Positions 35,001 through 46,861 are shown, counted from the stretch's first letter. The stretch is DNA of 64,000 nt from Romanomermis culicivorax (GCA_963922205.1 CAWUHX010000034.1:682001-746000); one strand, 5' to 3'. Made by a program: numbers and translations. Notes: generated from the letters alone by a model not told the origin.

Positions 35001-35604
35001 AATAAGTAGTATGTATCGTCTTAAGATTGATTAAATATTAAGTTAATATTGATTAGTTCTGCGAGATGTCTCGACTAGCGATTTCCAGTTTCATGTACTG
35101 TATGTAGTTTGCAGTAACATAACAGAAATACAGAAAAGTGTTTGTTCCTCAACTTGATGATTTGATATCATGTCGCAGATAACGTCTGTTTCAGTTTAAA
35201 AAGTCACAGTTAACCCATTGATTCTTCATTTCTGTTTTCAGAATTATGGAGCAGCCGGAGCGGTGGGCGGCGGAGGTCAGGATCAAACCACACAGGTCAC
35301 GATTCCAAAAGAAATGGCCGGCACGATCATCGGTAAAGGGGGCGAACGATTGAAAAGCATCAAAGAACAATCGGGAGCTTACGTCGTGGTCGAGCCGTTG
35401 GAACAGGGTGCTAACGACCGCATCATTTCCATAACCGGAACGCAGCAGAGTATACAAATGGCGCAATATCTTCTGCAACAAGCGTGAGTATTTTCTAATA
35501 AATTGGTCATCCGGAAGTTTACTCTGTTCGATAAATATCTTAATTACATTTAAATTTGAATTTTTAGCGTCAGAACGAGCCAGTTCGGTCGCCAATATCA
35601 ATAA
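29086..35604 (+). CDS. HNRNPK: Heterogeneous nuclear ribonucleoprotein K, complete
   Basis: Poly(C)-binding RNA/DNA-binding protein acting in transcription, splicing and mRNA control. Eleven coding exons join in phase to 381 codons: 29,086-29,193; 31,394-31,450; 31,863-31,906; 32,043-32,115; 32,275-32,391; 32,459-32,587; 33,556-33,725; 33,858-33,911; 33,966-34,080; 35,242-35,483; 35,568-35,604. All have GT/AG introns. The basic N-terminus ([16 protein letters not shown]) resembles the family's nuclear-targeting start. KH1 spans exons 1-4 (VRILIPTR joined to [19 protein letters not shown]). KH2 is in exons 5-6 ([17 protein letters not shown]). The linker ([11 protein letters not shown], then Gly/Met/Pro-rich repeats) is in exons 7-9. 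KH3 is in exon 10 ([17 protein letters not shown]), and the tail ends GRQYQ. It is shorter than human hnRNP K (about 460 residues) because of the linker. An acceptor TTATAG at 29,062 just before the ATG suggests a 5'-UTR intron or trans-splicing. Intron 1 contains an L1-like RT fragment. Confidence 0.96.
29245..30390 (+). pseudogene. L1/Tx1-type LINE reverse transcriptase fragment in hnRNP K intron 1
   Basis: The RT fingers and palm are recognisable in order: [11 protein letters not shown], then [20 protein letters not shown] and [37 protein letters not shown], a frame break at about 29,655, then [15 protein letters not shown], a CPISPYLF block and the YADD box. The [19 protein letters not shown] pattern is characteristic of the L1 clade, including Tx1-like elements. 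The YADD codons are split by a 140-bp hAT-like element (29,976-30,115). The fragment is truncated at both ends and lies in the same orientation as hnRNP K. Confidence 0.88.
29976..30115. mobile_element. hAT-like MITE A, copy nested in the RT YADD box
   Basis: The ends CAGGGCCGTGCACA and TGCGCACGGCCCTG are inverted repeats, flanked by the perfect 8-bp duplication TATGCAGA (29,968-29,975 and 30,116-30,123). The duplicated bases are the codons for YAD of the RT catalytic motif; GATGAC follows on the right. 140 bp, non-coding. Confidence 0.95.
30391..31393. other. Remainder of hnRNP K intron 1 with minisatellite
   Basis: It holds a C-run (about 30,573), a stretch at 30,860-30,960 sharing the words TGTGATCAAACACATGGCTC and ATTCTGCACCAG with 6,020-6,110, and at about 31,210-31,325 four imperfect copies of AATACTCGCATATAGCACT. 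No gene was seen. Confidence 0.6.
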
Positions 35605-35984
35605 TGCGAAAAAAATTTGATAAAAATGAATTTTTTACCGTAATTGATTACTTGAGCTCGATGGAACTTATCCGACATTTTCGTAAAATCTCGCGCGTGA
35701 CCATGGTTATTCATTTTTTCATAAATTTTTTCGTTCATGGTGTTCATTTATTCTTTTGTAAATTTGAATGCGGTAAGTTTCTGTAACACAATATGGATGT
35801 AAAAAGTAAAGGGTCATGTGAATAACTTAGCTGGCGCTTCGTCAGTCGTCTCCAATGGAGTGGTGACTCTTTGTGTAATCCTCTAGGTAATCTAAACCTG
35901 GAGGACAGCGCTTCTCTCACACAAAGGCTTGTCCCCTATACAGCGAATATTAGAAATTTCTGTACATCGGGGTGAACGCGCACA
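35605..35984. other. hnRNP K 3' flank
   Basis: Probable 3'-UTR and intergenic sequence. No standard AATAAA was noticed close to the stop. A short inverted-word region, CCTCTAGGTAATCTAAACCTGGAGG, lies near 35,880-35,905. No gene was recognised. Confidence 0.35.
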
Positions 35985-36780
35985 ACATTCAAATTAGGTA
36001 AATTAAAATCGTCTTTGATGTTTGACACAGTCTATTTTTAGTTGCATTTGGCCATCTAAAGTTCACATGCTTTTGTGCTGCAGTTGCGGTAGGTATGCAC
36101 GAACGGACCATTCCAGCAAAAATGGATTCTCCATTAAAGTTGTTTTGTATGCAGCTTAACTGGATTGCAAAAAAATTAAATTGATGAAACAGGTAAGATG
36201 AAATGAATAAAATAATTAAGCAGTAAAGGCAGAACAAAAAAGGAATGATAAAGACATGAGAAGTAAAATAATGTAGTAAAAAATAGAACAAAAGTACACG
36301 ACCTGAAAAAAATATACAAAAAGTAGCACAAAATAAGAATATTCAAAGAAATAAATCGATCAAAGAAGCAGAAAATATGCGTATGGATACGTTAATAATA
36401 AACAAACCAGAATAAAAAGCTATGATGTCGTGAAAACATGCTATAAAGCCATGTCAGAAATCTGGCGATTGGTGCCAAAATGACTGAATATCGGCATCAA
36501 CCAGATCGAAAAGGAGAATCAAATGGGCCATGTGCCAAAACGTCTATCCCGCCCAATTTCAATTTTTCCATTCTGAAGATAACTATTTTGAAAATTCGTT
36601 ATTTTGAGAATCTGTTCTGATACTTCGCTGTTTTGAGAATCGCTGCTTAGCTGAATTGAGATTCGCTGTTTTGGGACTTCGTTGTTTTGAGACATCGCTG
36701 TTTCGAGAATTGCTGTTTTGAGAATCACTGTTGTGTGTTTCGCTGACTAGGGATGAGACCAACACAATTACTGGTGGGGT
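35985..36780. repeat. Long direct repeat, copy 1, ending in a TTTTGAGAATC minisatellite
   Basis: It shares ordered landmarks with 37,700-38,598: GTGCTGCAGTTGCGGTAGGTATGC, a run of AAATAAAATAAT/AGCAGTAAA-type A-rich sequence, AAAGCC-TGTCAGAAAT, CCAAAACGTCTA, then about ten imperfect 15-17-bp units of TGTTTTGAGAATC(A/G)C. The copies are diverged and in the same orientation. Confidence 0.7.
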
Positions 36781-36789
36781 TTAGCTTAG

Positions 36790-37660
36790 TTGCAATTGTA
36801 GGATGGGTGATAACATATTAGAGTAAATCGAATTACTGTATATAATTTTATCCGTGATGTATTTTCTCGAGTATGTCTGGTTTTTCGTCTTGTTGACGGC
36901 CTGTATATTTTTCTCAAGTATTGTATAAGCACCTTGTTTTTGAGCATTGGCACACCAAAATCCATTAGTAACCCGATTAGGAATCCTGACATAATAATTT
37001 CACACATCCACACCTGGTCCTGTAACCCACTCAAGTCAATTGAAGATACAAATTCCCAAGAAATACAGTATCCCCCCAGAGTCGTAAAAACACCTGCCCT
37101 GTAAGAAAATGCAAAAACCCCCGACCCAGGATGCAAGACTCAAGTGGAACACATGGAAAACAGTAAAGCACACGAAAAACTAAAAGCATGCAGGCGTGGC
37201 TAAGCATAGTGTAAACTAAAGCACATGTGGAAGCTAAGCGTAAATTGAAGCATGAAGGCGTGGTAATAAAGGCATACAGTGAACAGAAGCATGTAAAGTG
37301 AAGTAACGATTGGTTGGAAAAGCAAAATGGAAGTGGACCTCCCATGGGGTAAAGGTGTGGTCTAAAGAAGAAGTATAAAAGAAAGAAGCATAGTGAAAAC
37401 GGGGAGTTTTTTGTATTTTCTCATATTCGTGTGTAAAAGCTTGACTCGTATATTCGCGTAAAATCGAGACGTTCGTTATCGTCGACGCTAAGCATAAAGC
37501 TGTTGGGGACGTTGTTGTTTCAATTAAATCGTCGTTATTGTCATAGTATTTTGTCGTGTTATCACCCTAAGGGCCTCAACGACCATTTGAATTGGACAAG
37601 TAGAAGTATAGTAGGAATATAGTTGGAAAATCACTCATTGGTGTGGCGTGTCTCCAAGAT
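36790..37660 (+). repeat. Probable solo LTR related to the 38.6-kb retroelement LTR
   Basis: Landmarks appear in the same order as in the LTR at 38,602-39,468: TTACTGTATATAA, a GTCTGGTTT block, CACATCC(G/A)CACCTGG, a C-run followed by AGA(A/G)TCGTAAA-ACA-CTGCCC, AACCCCCGACCCAGG and ACTCAAGTGGAAC. Similarity is partial. It lies exactly between the two long direct repeats. Ends are not precisely defined. Confidence 0.5.
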
Positions 37661-37699
37661 AGCGAATAGTAAAAAGTTCTAAGCACACATCATTTCTAT

Positions 37700-38598
37700 A
37701 ATGACATGCAAATTCGGTATATTAAAATCGTTTTTGCTAGTTGAGGTACTCCATTTTTAGTTGCATTTGGTCGTCTTGGTTTTACATGCTTCTGTGCTGC
37801 AGTTGCGGTAGGTATGCACGAACGGACTATTCTAAAGTCACATAAAATATCTCTCAGAAAAACATTTTTGCAAAACGCTTGGAAGAAAACAAACAAAAAA
37901 TTATCATAAGGATTCACAATTAAAATTGTTTTGTATGGAGCATAATTGCGAAAAAATAAATTAATGAAATGAATAAAATAATTGAGCAGTAAAAGCAGAA
38001 CAAATCATAAAAAACGAAAAGTAAAATAATAATAAAGAGTAGGTAAAAAACAAAAGTACGCAACCAGAAAAAAATAAACAAAAGAACAAAAAGCAGTTCA
38101 AAACAAGAATCTTTAAGGGAATAAGTCAATAAAAGAAAGAGAAACAAAAAAGTTCATGTAGATATGTAATAAACAAACCAGAATAAAAAGCAGAAGCGTC
38201 GTGAAAACACATGCTGTAAAGCCTTAATGTCAGAAATTCGGCGACAGTTGCCAAGTGTGTGACAACCAGCATCCACCAGCTCGAAATGTAGGACCGAATG
38301 GGCTATGCGCCAAAACGTCTACCCCACTCAATCTCAATTTTTTTCATTCTAAAGATAACTTTTTTGAAAATTTTTTATTTTGAGGATCTGTTGTGATACT
38401 TCACTGTCTTGAGAATCACTGTTTTGAGAATCACTGTATTGAGACTTCGCTGTTATGAGAATCACTGTATTGAGGTTTCACTTGTATTGAGACTTCGTTG
38501 CTTTGAGAATGGATGTATTGACACTTTGCTGTATTGAGAATCACTGTATTGAGCCTCGCAGTTTTGAGTTTCACTGTTGTGTGTTTAGCTGAATTGGG
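37700..38598. repeat. Long direct repeat, copy 2, abutting the retroelement
   Basis: Counterpart of 35,985-36,780. The TTTTGAGAATCACTG minisatellite at 38,390-38,590 runs up to the target duplication of the retroelement at 38,598. No coding capacity. Confidence 0.7.
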
Positions 38599-38601
38599 GT
38601 G

Positions 38602-39468
38602 TGTAATGTAGATGCTAGCGCATCATTGTAAATTCATAATGTACAGTATGTGTATTTTATTACTGTATATAAATTTATTCCTTAATTCATCGTCTCAAAG
38701 ATGTCTGAGTTTCACATATTGACATTCCTATAAATTCATTTTAAGTGTTCTGTTTTGAACGTCTCACACCCAGAAGCCATTATTGACCCAATTAAAGGCT
38801 TTCTAATTAATTTGCACATCCGCACCTGGCCGACAGAACTCACATGAAAACACACATTCCATAGCTATACTAATTCCCCCCCCCCCCCCCAGAATCGTAA
38901 ATACAACTGCCCCGGTAATAAAAAGTAGAAACCCCAACCCAGACACTGGTCTCAAGTGTAGCCGCAGTTCATACAGAAGCATATTTACACGTGTGATGAA
39001 TAGGGAAGCACATAGGCGTGGTTAAATCCATCCTAAGCAGAGAAGTAATGGTAACATAAAAAGTGTGGTAAGCATACGATACTTAGAAAGTATGGAAGGT
39101 GTGGTTAGGTAAGCATACAGTATAGGAAAGCAAAAGAAGCAGGAAGCAATGATTGGTGGAAGTGATTTCGGAAGTGGACCCCCCATGTATCAAGGGAGTG
39201 GCCAAATGGAAGCAGTGTAAAAAGCAGAGAAAAGTGTGAAATTATCAGATTTCGATCCATGTTCATTTTTATGCAAATCGCGTTTGGAAGCTTGAATCTG
39301 TTTTATTTTGTGCATCGATGCTAAAGGAAGCCATCAGCGAGTTGTTTATTTTCGTGACATTGTCATTTATTGTTTTATCTTGGTAACGTGTCGGTGCGTC
39401 CCTGTGGACCATTGGAAGTTCAAGCCTTTTGATTCAAGTAAAAGTATAGAGAAAAACTGGGTGTTACA
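38602..39468 (+). repeat. 5' LTR of the 10.3-kb retroelement
   Basis: It has TG...CA ends. A C-run of about 14 is present near 38,877, where the 3' LTR has only six. The TATA-like TATAAAAAGCAGAG of the 3' LTR reads GTGTAAAAAGCAGAG here (about 39,215). The sequence just after it (TATTTTGGTGACC) should contain the primer-binding site; the tRNA was not identified. Confidence 0.92.
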
Positions 39469-39712
39469 TATTTTGGTGACCATACCCTACTGTAACCATT
39501 GGAACTCCCTGCCTTATTAAGGTGCATCCTTTTCTGGGCAACCCTAAGAAGTAATCACACACATAAGAACCATCTCCTACAGTAGGACATTTTAATTCAT
39601 AAATATCAAACTGGAAAGTACCTTTAAGGAAACATTAAGTGACACATTTTTACGAATCCAAGGTGAAGCAAAAACTGAGACCTCAAAGCAAAAATCCCAA
39701 CGTAAATGGAGA

Positions 39713-40880
39713 ATGACCCACCAAACTCAGGATCACTTAGATGAAATCATTAGAGAACCAATAAATGAACTATTTTCTGAGCATTTTCGAACCCTCCAGG
39801 CACAATTGAATCAAAATACAGCAAACCCGACCCTCATTGATGACTTAAGAACAGCCAACATCCTCAACAACATATCCAATAATTTTTATGCAAAACCTAC
39901 AGTATTCATGGGTGGAGTGACCCAACATTTTGGCAAATGGAGTAAATGTCTAGAGAAATTCATGGTACTACAAGGCATGAAGGATACTGATGGACAATTA
40001 AAGTTAGCATGTTTAGAAATTCATTTGGGGGGCAGCATTAGCAAAATTCTAAAGCTTAGCAAATTCCAAAAACCTGTCCCAGACATACAAACAGTACAAA
40101 ATCGCATTACAGGCCTTCCCAAATAATAGAGACACTGAGTTGCATTAACAATTTTTACGGGAAAGAAAACAAAAAAGATCAGAAACAGTGACAGAATTTT
40201 TGTTCGACCTTGAGCATTTAGCAACCCTCGCCTAACCCAAATTTAATTTGGGTGCAGGAAAAATGATCATTAAACTCCTTTTTGTTGAAGGCATGCAGAA
40301 CGAAATCAGAGAAGCACTTAAGTATAGAAGGTAAGAAAACACAACATGCTGCCCCCAGCTTACATCGAACAGCAAATTCTCAGAAATGAACTAAAATCCA
40401 ACAACCTACCATTCATACCCCCAAACCCGAACCCATCGTTTCATTAACAAACAACACTGACGAACAAGGACTTTTGCATAAGTTAGAACTGCAAGTAAAA
40501 GATTTACAATTACAGATCAAACAAAATTCACAACCCCCGCCACAGAGTAACAACAACAGTTTTAGTAACAACAGCAGTTTCAGGCAGCCCACATGCTTTC
40601 AATGCGGACAAGTTGGTCATGTAGCTCGAAATTTCAATTCATCAGGAACATGAAAATCATGTGAAATCTGTTTTCACAATAATCATGTTACCCGGGACTG
40701 CAAGAGCTGATGTATCCATTGTTACCAAATAGGCCACAGATCCGACCACTGCATATCTATAAGTTATTCTAATGTTCACTGTTTTCTATGTAAACAAAGA
40801 GGCCACACAAGCAGGTATTGCCCCAACCAACAGAGTTGTAATGTACAAAACTGTATCAAGGACAGACAACCCCAACCACT
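39713..40880 (+). pseudogene. gag of the 10.3-kb retroelement, broken
   Basis: The first 137 codons are open (39,713-40,126) with a helical, capsid-like composition, including FGKWSKCLEKFM followed by LGGSISKILKL. After a break, remnants continue in other frames through a Gln-rich part to nucleocapsid zinc knuckles at about 40,588-40,840: CFQCGQVGHVARN (incomplete), a second degraded CX2C-type unit and CFLCKQRGHTSRYC. Several stops separate these. The product would form the particle core and bind the genomic RNA. Confidence 0.75.
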
Positions 40881-40881
40881 A

Positions 40882-41331
40882 ATGAACATTGATGACCCAG
40901 CCCTCTACTCCACATTGCCCACTATACATAGTGGCCCCCAGCATACTATAGGAACCATCATGCCAGCCTACCACCAATGCAGTGAGGAGGAATATGTTCT
41001 CAACCTCGCCATACCTGATTCGTGCAGCATGTCACCACCCTCAACCCCAAAAACTGACGCCATCCCAAAGCCATTACCCACCATACTGTCTGACTACAAA
41101 ATACCCTGCAAACGCTCATGGGCCTCGCCCACAATCTTTGAACCACCAACCAAAAAAGGCTGCAATATCCTCTCCTTACTCCATGGGCTAACCAAAGAAC
41201 CATACCAATTTCACCCTCCCAAAACTCTCCTCCCCACCCTGAAAAGTAAGAACATTCCAATCCCATCATGCAACCCAACCTCTCAAATTCTAAAAACTGT
41301 TCAGATATCAACCCAACCAACCCACCACTGA
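40882..41331 (+). CDS. Proline-rich segment between gag and env-like frame
   Basis: A 149-codon open stretch rich in Pro, Thr, Ser and Lys, directly after the zinc knuckles and ending at a TGA. It could be the gag C-terminus or the beginning of a polyprotein. No enzyme motif was seen. Confidence 0.5.
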   Translation: MNIDDPALYSTLPTIHSGPQHTIGTIMPAYHQCSEEEYVLNLAIPDSCSMSPPSTPKTDAIPKPLPTILSDYKIPCKRSWASPTIFEPPTKKGCNILSLLHGLTKEPYQFHPPKTLLPTLKSKNIPIPSCNPTSQILKTVQISTQPTHH

Positions 41332-41367
41332 ATCATACAATACACCGACGAGGCACCCATACAATGA

Positions 41368-44300
41368 CTCCAACTGCCAAAACACAACATGCTGCCCCCA
41401 ATGAAACTCATTATTGGTTTTTTTGTTGCATTATACTTTGTATGATAATTCCATCATTGTGTCATGCCCAATTTTAGCTGTGTGGAACCTCATTGAGCCG
41501 TCATTCAGTCAACATACCAAAAACTGTATCATGCATGTCCCCTTCTACAATAGACAAACCCATACAGACATTCCGAAAAATTTATATTATAAAATAACCT
41601 CACATAACAGATGCATACAAGTGTAGTATTCGCAAAAGAAAAATTTGTACCAATACTGTATTTTTTGGGTCACGTCAAAAGGCATTGTTTTTGACCAAAC
41701 TGAAATGGAAAATCTAACCCCACATGTTTACAAGGCAATCGTTGTAGACAAAGAGCACAATAGTCAAAAACTGTATGAAATGAAACTGGGATTTTGATCC
41801 ACCAACAACTCACTAGGCGTAGAATATATATGGTGTTGCACTGACCATTGTACATCTGTTACTAATGTCATTGTAGAAACTGGTCAAGTTGCATCATGGA
41901 ATGGAAAATCAATGGCAGGTAGATTAGGCGACCTGGGGTCATGCAAGCCAACATCAGGTCATTGTGTAACAGCCAATAGAGCCATTATCTGGAATGAGAC
42001 CACATTTGAAAGCCTATGCCCCTTCGAATACAAAAATACTTACCCCATAAAACTGACCAAAAGTCACATGATCATTGAGGGACTACGAGGTGCCTTCTCT
42101 ATCAAAAATGCCCTCTTTTCCAACCCAAACTGCCCCGAAACCCAAGACAGTGTCCTAACCGAACAAGGTATTGTTTTACAGTTAGACAAAAGAACACCAC
42201 ACCGCAATGCCTTTTTAACCCCACAAATTAATGAAACCCTAACTACATTATAGGACTTTGATGATTTTGAACCCACCAATGCAAAACTAAATTACCTAGC
42301 AGACAAAATTCAAGAGTTCGAAATTCAAAATTTCAAAAACATATGGAATGAGTTGTGCAGGCAAGCTCAATGTTATCTTAATTTAGTGCGGCAAATCTTG
42401 CACCTTGATGCAACACTTGGTGCATGTGGATTTTTACAAAGGATGGACGAAATTGCAGAATTCACAGGGGATGCCCTCACAATCTGGCCCTGTAAACATG
42501 TAAATGCATCAAAAGTCTTTTACAATCACAAAATCAATGGGACCTGTTACAAACTGCTACCTATCCTTGTAGGGACTGACATTATATTCTCCAATCCTGG
42601 AGGGAATGATTTGACCCTCTTCTCCCAAACTGTCGACTGCCACCACATGCATGTTGCTCTATACAAACAGAATAATACATGGATCAGGGAAACAGGATCC
42701 CCACATGTAACTGATCTCCCCTTAGAAATAGTATGGAAGCAAAACTTCTCCCTTTTTCACTTCAATACACCACCAATTTTCTATGACCAACTTGCAACAA
42801 TATCGACAAATTTACTCTTTTTGAAGCAATACATCTGCATGTTGAAATGAGACTTTGGTTAAACTGAGAAATATAATAAATGAATTGATGTCAAAAATCG
42901 ACCTAATCAGTCACTCCCTAATTCACCTAATCAGGCCGAAACCTTAGGTGGAATAAGTCTGCAACAGTTCGGTCATTCTCAATGTCAACAAAGATCGCCT
43001 GCTTTTGTTCCAAAGAACTGCAGAAGATCAAATAACTCTCTGAGCTCAAGTAACTTCAAACCAGGGACAGACCTAGAAGTCAGGCCGAGAACTGAGTTGC
43101 AAATGTAGACTTGCACGCTGGATGGCACTCCAGAAATCTGGGGTCTAACCTGCATTCCCTCCGCTGCAAGACGTCCAATAAATGTCCAGACGAAGGACAT
43201 TGTATTTCAGGGGAAATCTCCACAAAATATAATAAAATAATATTATGTAATAAATGGCCTACTGGCCGCCGATTTTCTTTATTATAAAAACAAACAAATC
43301 AGAGAATGACCAAAAACATAGACGACCAGCACTTTTATGCACGGTGTCTATGCAAATTGGCATCGATGCGATTTGCATCGACTTTGGCCATTTCTTCCCA
43401 ACCTGCAGATACACTATGTCCATCTCCAACATCCCTTGAGCCTCAAAACTGACCAATGGGAGGTTAAAAAGATTCATAATATGCCGCAATGACAATTTCG
43501 GAACCTTTTCAGGACCTAATACAGTCAAAGCAGTTTTCTGAACCTTTTTGGTCATTCATGCCCCCTTGCGGGAAGCTTTCCGAATGACCACCCTCTTACA
43601 TGAAGTCTTTTTAACAGGCATACCGGAATGTCCACAAGGCCATCTGGGTGTGCTACCTATTGGTCTGGACGCTGATGGATCAAGGACTCCACGTCGGCTT
43701 GACTTTGTTGGCCTACCGCCGAATCCAATTTGGCCTGCACCAGGGCCGAGGGTCTTCGGTTGCCGACCATCCCGTGATCTTTCATTTTGTGCCATACGCT
43801 GGACGCCAGGGACAGAACATTTATCTGTCTATCTCTTTTGGGTTGCGTGTTTCGCTGTGAAGTCGCCACCCTTTTTCCAACGTTGCCCTCGCCAAAAAAT
43901 TTTCTATAATATCTAAATAATCTACATAATATGTACATTAGTATGAATATCACAAAAAAAAATCAAATATCCCGGGCTTCGTCCATTGAGCAAAAAATAA
44001 AAAAAAACCACACCCTCAAAAGTATTGTTAACAAACTAGTTAACTACACCGCCCAAAGGTCTCTTAATTCAGATACAGTATACACCATGATCTCAGGCAG
44101 TGGTCAAGCAATTGGCAACACACTTTCGGGTGCCAGTCGAGGCATAGAGTACGTCATGACAGGTACCACCCAAAGCCTCACGGATGGGTTGAATAACTTA
44201 CTAAAGGGGCCATTGCAAATACTTATCAACCTAGCCATTTTCATTGTTGTCCTAGCAGGCATCTTTTATTCCTTCCTTATTTTGCATAAATATTTCCATT

Positions 44301-44452
44301 ACCCTAAGCATCACATAGCCAGTGAACATACACAAAATGCCTTTACACAACAGGGGATTAACCGACACCATCCCTCCTTCATTCGGTCATGCCCTCTTAG
44401 AATTAGCAAATCATCGTGGAGCCCAAACTCAACAGAAATATGTCATTGTTGA
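41368..44452 (+). pseudogene. Envelope-glycoprotein-like frame, broken, located before pol
   Basis: A hydrophobic signal-peptide-like segment lies near 41,405-41,475. It is followed by a long Cys-containing ectodomain-like region with several Asn-X-Ser/Thr sites, open in pieces at 41,912-42,253 and 42,353-42,850. After an insertion at about 42,950-43,930 the frame 43,931-44,452 continues. It has a helical stretch, a Gly/Ser/Thr-rich part and one strong transmembrane segment of about 24 residues near 44,220-44,290, then a short cytoplasmic tail. This architecture (signal, ectodomain, single C-terminal membrane anchor) is what a retroelement or viral envelope protein shows. Which viral family it derives from was not determined. 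At least four breaks inactivate it. Its end overlaps the start of the protease frame in a different frame, so it belongs to the element and is not a neighbour. Confidence 0.65.
42950..43930 (-). other. Foreign segment interrupting the env-like frame
   Basis: The envelope frame stops being readable here, while the minus strand shows three consecutive open stretches (43,953-43,657, 43,795-43,556 and 43,555-43,259) and another at 43,200-42,985, with higher GC. Part of it (about 43,360-43,470) matches 57,760-57,880 at DNA level: TTTGGCCA, then a GAGCCTCAAA-CTGACCAA-GGGAGGT block. It is likely an inserted repeat carrying decayed coding sequence. Function unknown; no target duplication was found. 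Confidence 0.5.
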
Positions 44453-46724
44453 GGTCGATACTCTAAGGACCCCTGCAATCAAACTTATAAATCAAATACA
44501 CCAATCTGTTTCCAATAAACTCCCACCAGCCCTACTTGAAAAACATACCCCTCGTATTCCAATTACACTGAACGGGAAGCTATTCACCAAAGGCATGATT
44601 GACACTGGTGCTGTGTACTCCCTCATCGATTCCCATATTGCTGAAGCCCTACAGCTAGAGATGAAACCCCCACTAGTCCAAGCAAAAGCAGCAAACAATC
44701 TTCCTTTCCACTTCATAGGAACAAACTTTGTTACAGTAACTGCCCAATCCATTCAAGAAACTATCATGGTACATGTTCAAAAAAATTGCACAGCAGATGT
44801 ACTCCTGGGGAAAAATTTCCTGAACCGATTCTCAAAATACACCATCAACAACCAAAAGTCCCAAGTAAAATTTGGCGATGCCATACTCCCCTGCGACAGC
44901 CTAGAATACAGTCCCTTGTCGACCCATGGCAGAACCTATCTGGATGAGAAGTTAGAACTACCACCATGCACTGTTACCGAATTCACCATCCCCTTACCCA
45001 AAACATACCTACACATCAACCAACTCGAATTTACCCCAAAAGCCAGACAAAATGCTAAAGTCCATTTCCCTGCTTGCATTTCAGAGAATCAAAACAATCG
45101 TATACGCATTTCCATTTTAAATACACAGGACATCCCTCAGACCCTCTACCCTGGCACATGCATTGGGGCTGTTTCAGTGTTTATGCCAAAAGAAAACTCC
45201 TCCACCCCACTACCCCTTCTTACACCAAACAAGCTGAACCCCTTTGATACTTTCACATGGTTAGAAGAAAATGTTAATTTAACTTCAAGCAACGTCACTG
45301 AACCAGAGAAAAATCAACTCTTATGTTTCCTATCCAAATACCCTACCCTCTATGCTAACTCTAAAATGGACGTAGGTCGCACAACACTTGTCTTCCATAA
45401 CATTGACACAAAAGGCTCCCAACCCATACGCAGACACCTTTTTCGGACATCCCCAAAAGAAAAGCAAATCATCCAAGCAGAAATCGAACAACTTGTAGCA
45501 GCTGGCGTAATTAGCCAAAGCAATTCCCCTTAATGTACCAATACAGTTCTTGTCCCCAAAAAAGATGGTGGACATCGCCTATGCATTGATTTCTGGGGCC
45601 TGAATAAAGTGACCATAAAAGATATGTACCTATTACCCTGTATTGACGAAATCCTAGACACCCTGCGTGGAATGAAATATTTCACATCCCTAGACCAGTC
45701 CAATGCATATTACTTCATCCCCATTGCTGAACATGACAGAGAGAAAATGGCTTTTAATTGCTCAGCCAGACAATACCAGTTTAATTTCCTTCCCTTGGGT
45801 CTCACAAACGCCCCTGCTACATTCCAACAATTAATGGATGTTATCCTTTCTGGATTACAATGGAACACTTGTCTCGTCTACCTTGATGACATCTTAGTCT
45901 TTGCAGAATCACACACTCAAATGTTAGAATGCTTAGACATCATTCTTACTCATTTTGCAAAAGCTGGATTAAAACTAAATATACAGAAATGCAAATTTTG
46001 TCAACCCCAAGTCCAATATCTAGGGCATATTATCTCACAACAGGGTATTTCTCCAGACCCAAACAAAGTACAATCCATTCTTGACATACCTACACCAAAC
46101 AGCTCAAAAGAAGTCAAATCATTTCTCGGCTTGCCCTCCTATTACCGCAGATTCATCCCCAGTTGCTCCCAAATCTCCACCCCATTTACTGCATTGCTCA
46201 AGAAAAATTCCGAATTTTCAGGGGGTCCCGAACAACAGACTGCCTTCGACAAACTCAAAGAGTTGCTCATTCATGCACCAGTCCTCCAACACCCTGATTT
46301 TAGCAAGCCTTTCATTCTGCAAACTGAGGCATCAAAGCTTGGAATTGGCACAAGTTTAAGCCAACTCGATGGAAAAAGTCTTGATCGCCCAATCACTTTT
46401 GGGAGCCGTACATTAAAACCCACAGAACATAACTACCCCATAATTGAATTAGAAACCCTTGCCCTAGTAGAATTCATTAAACATTTTCGGCCATATCTGT
46501 TCCAACAACATGTCATTGTTCACACAGACCATATTGCAGTCCACGCAGTCCTACAAAAAGAAAACCCCTCCCCTCGAATTGCCCATTGGGGACTAGCTCT
46601 CTCTGGTATTCAACTTGACATTCAGCCTAAGAAAGGCACTGCTAACCGAAATGCAGATACCATCTCCCATTTCCCATTCGACACAGCAAAACCATCTTTT
46701 GATAATGACCACCTTGAAACATGA
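44322..46724 (+). pseudogene. pol part 1: protease, reverse transcriptase, RNase H
   Basis: Open from 44,322 to 45,530, with one in-frame TAA at 45,531, then open again in the same frame to 46,724. The aspartic protease motif is GMIDTGAVYSLI near 44,595. The RT has VPKKDGGHRLCIDF, then TSLDQSNAYYF, LPLGLTNAPATFQQLMD and the catalytic YLDDILVF near 45,880. RT connection (GHIISQQGISPDPNKV, FLGLPSYYRRFIPS) and Ty3-type RNase H follow. RNase H has TEAS where TDAS is usual, so one catalytic Asp is Glu. The frame begins inside the end of the env-like frame, suggesting frameshift or splice expression. Confidence 0.88.
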
Positions 46725-46861
46725 CCTGAGATATCCACTGTCAATACCATCTTTGAAGCCACTGAGCAGGAAGAAGAACAGATAGATTTCACAGAACTCC
46801 AACACACTGATCCAACCCTCAAGGCAATATTAACCAAACTTACCCAAAAACACCCGGTACC

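Noticed and set aside
43548-43916. Plus-strand 122-codon frame inside the retroelement insertion
   Set aside because: The same DNA is open on the minus strand, where homology to 57.7 kb is oriented. The plus-strand product was not recognised.
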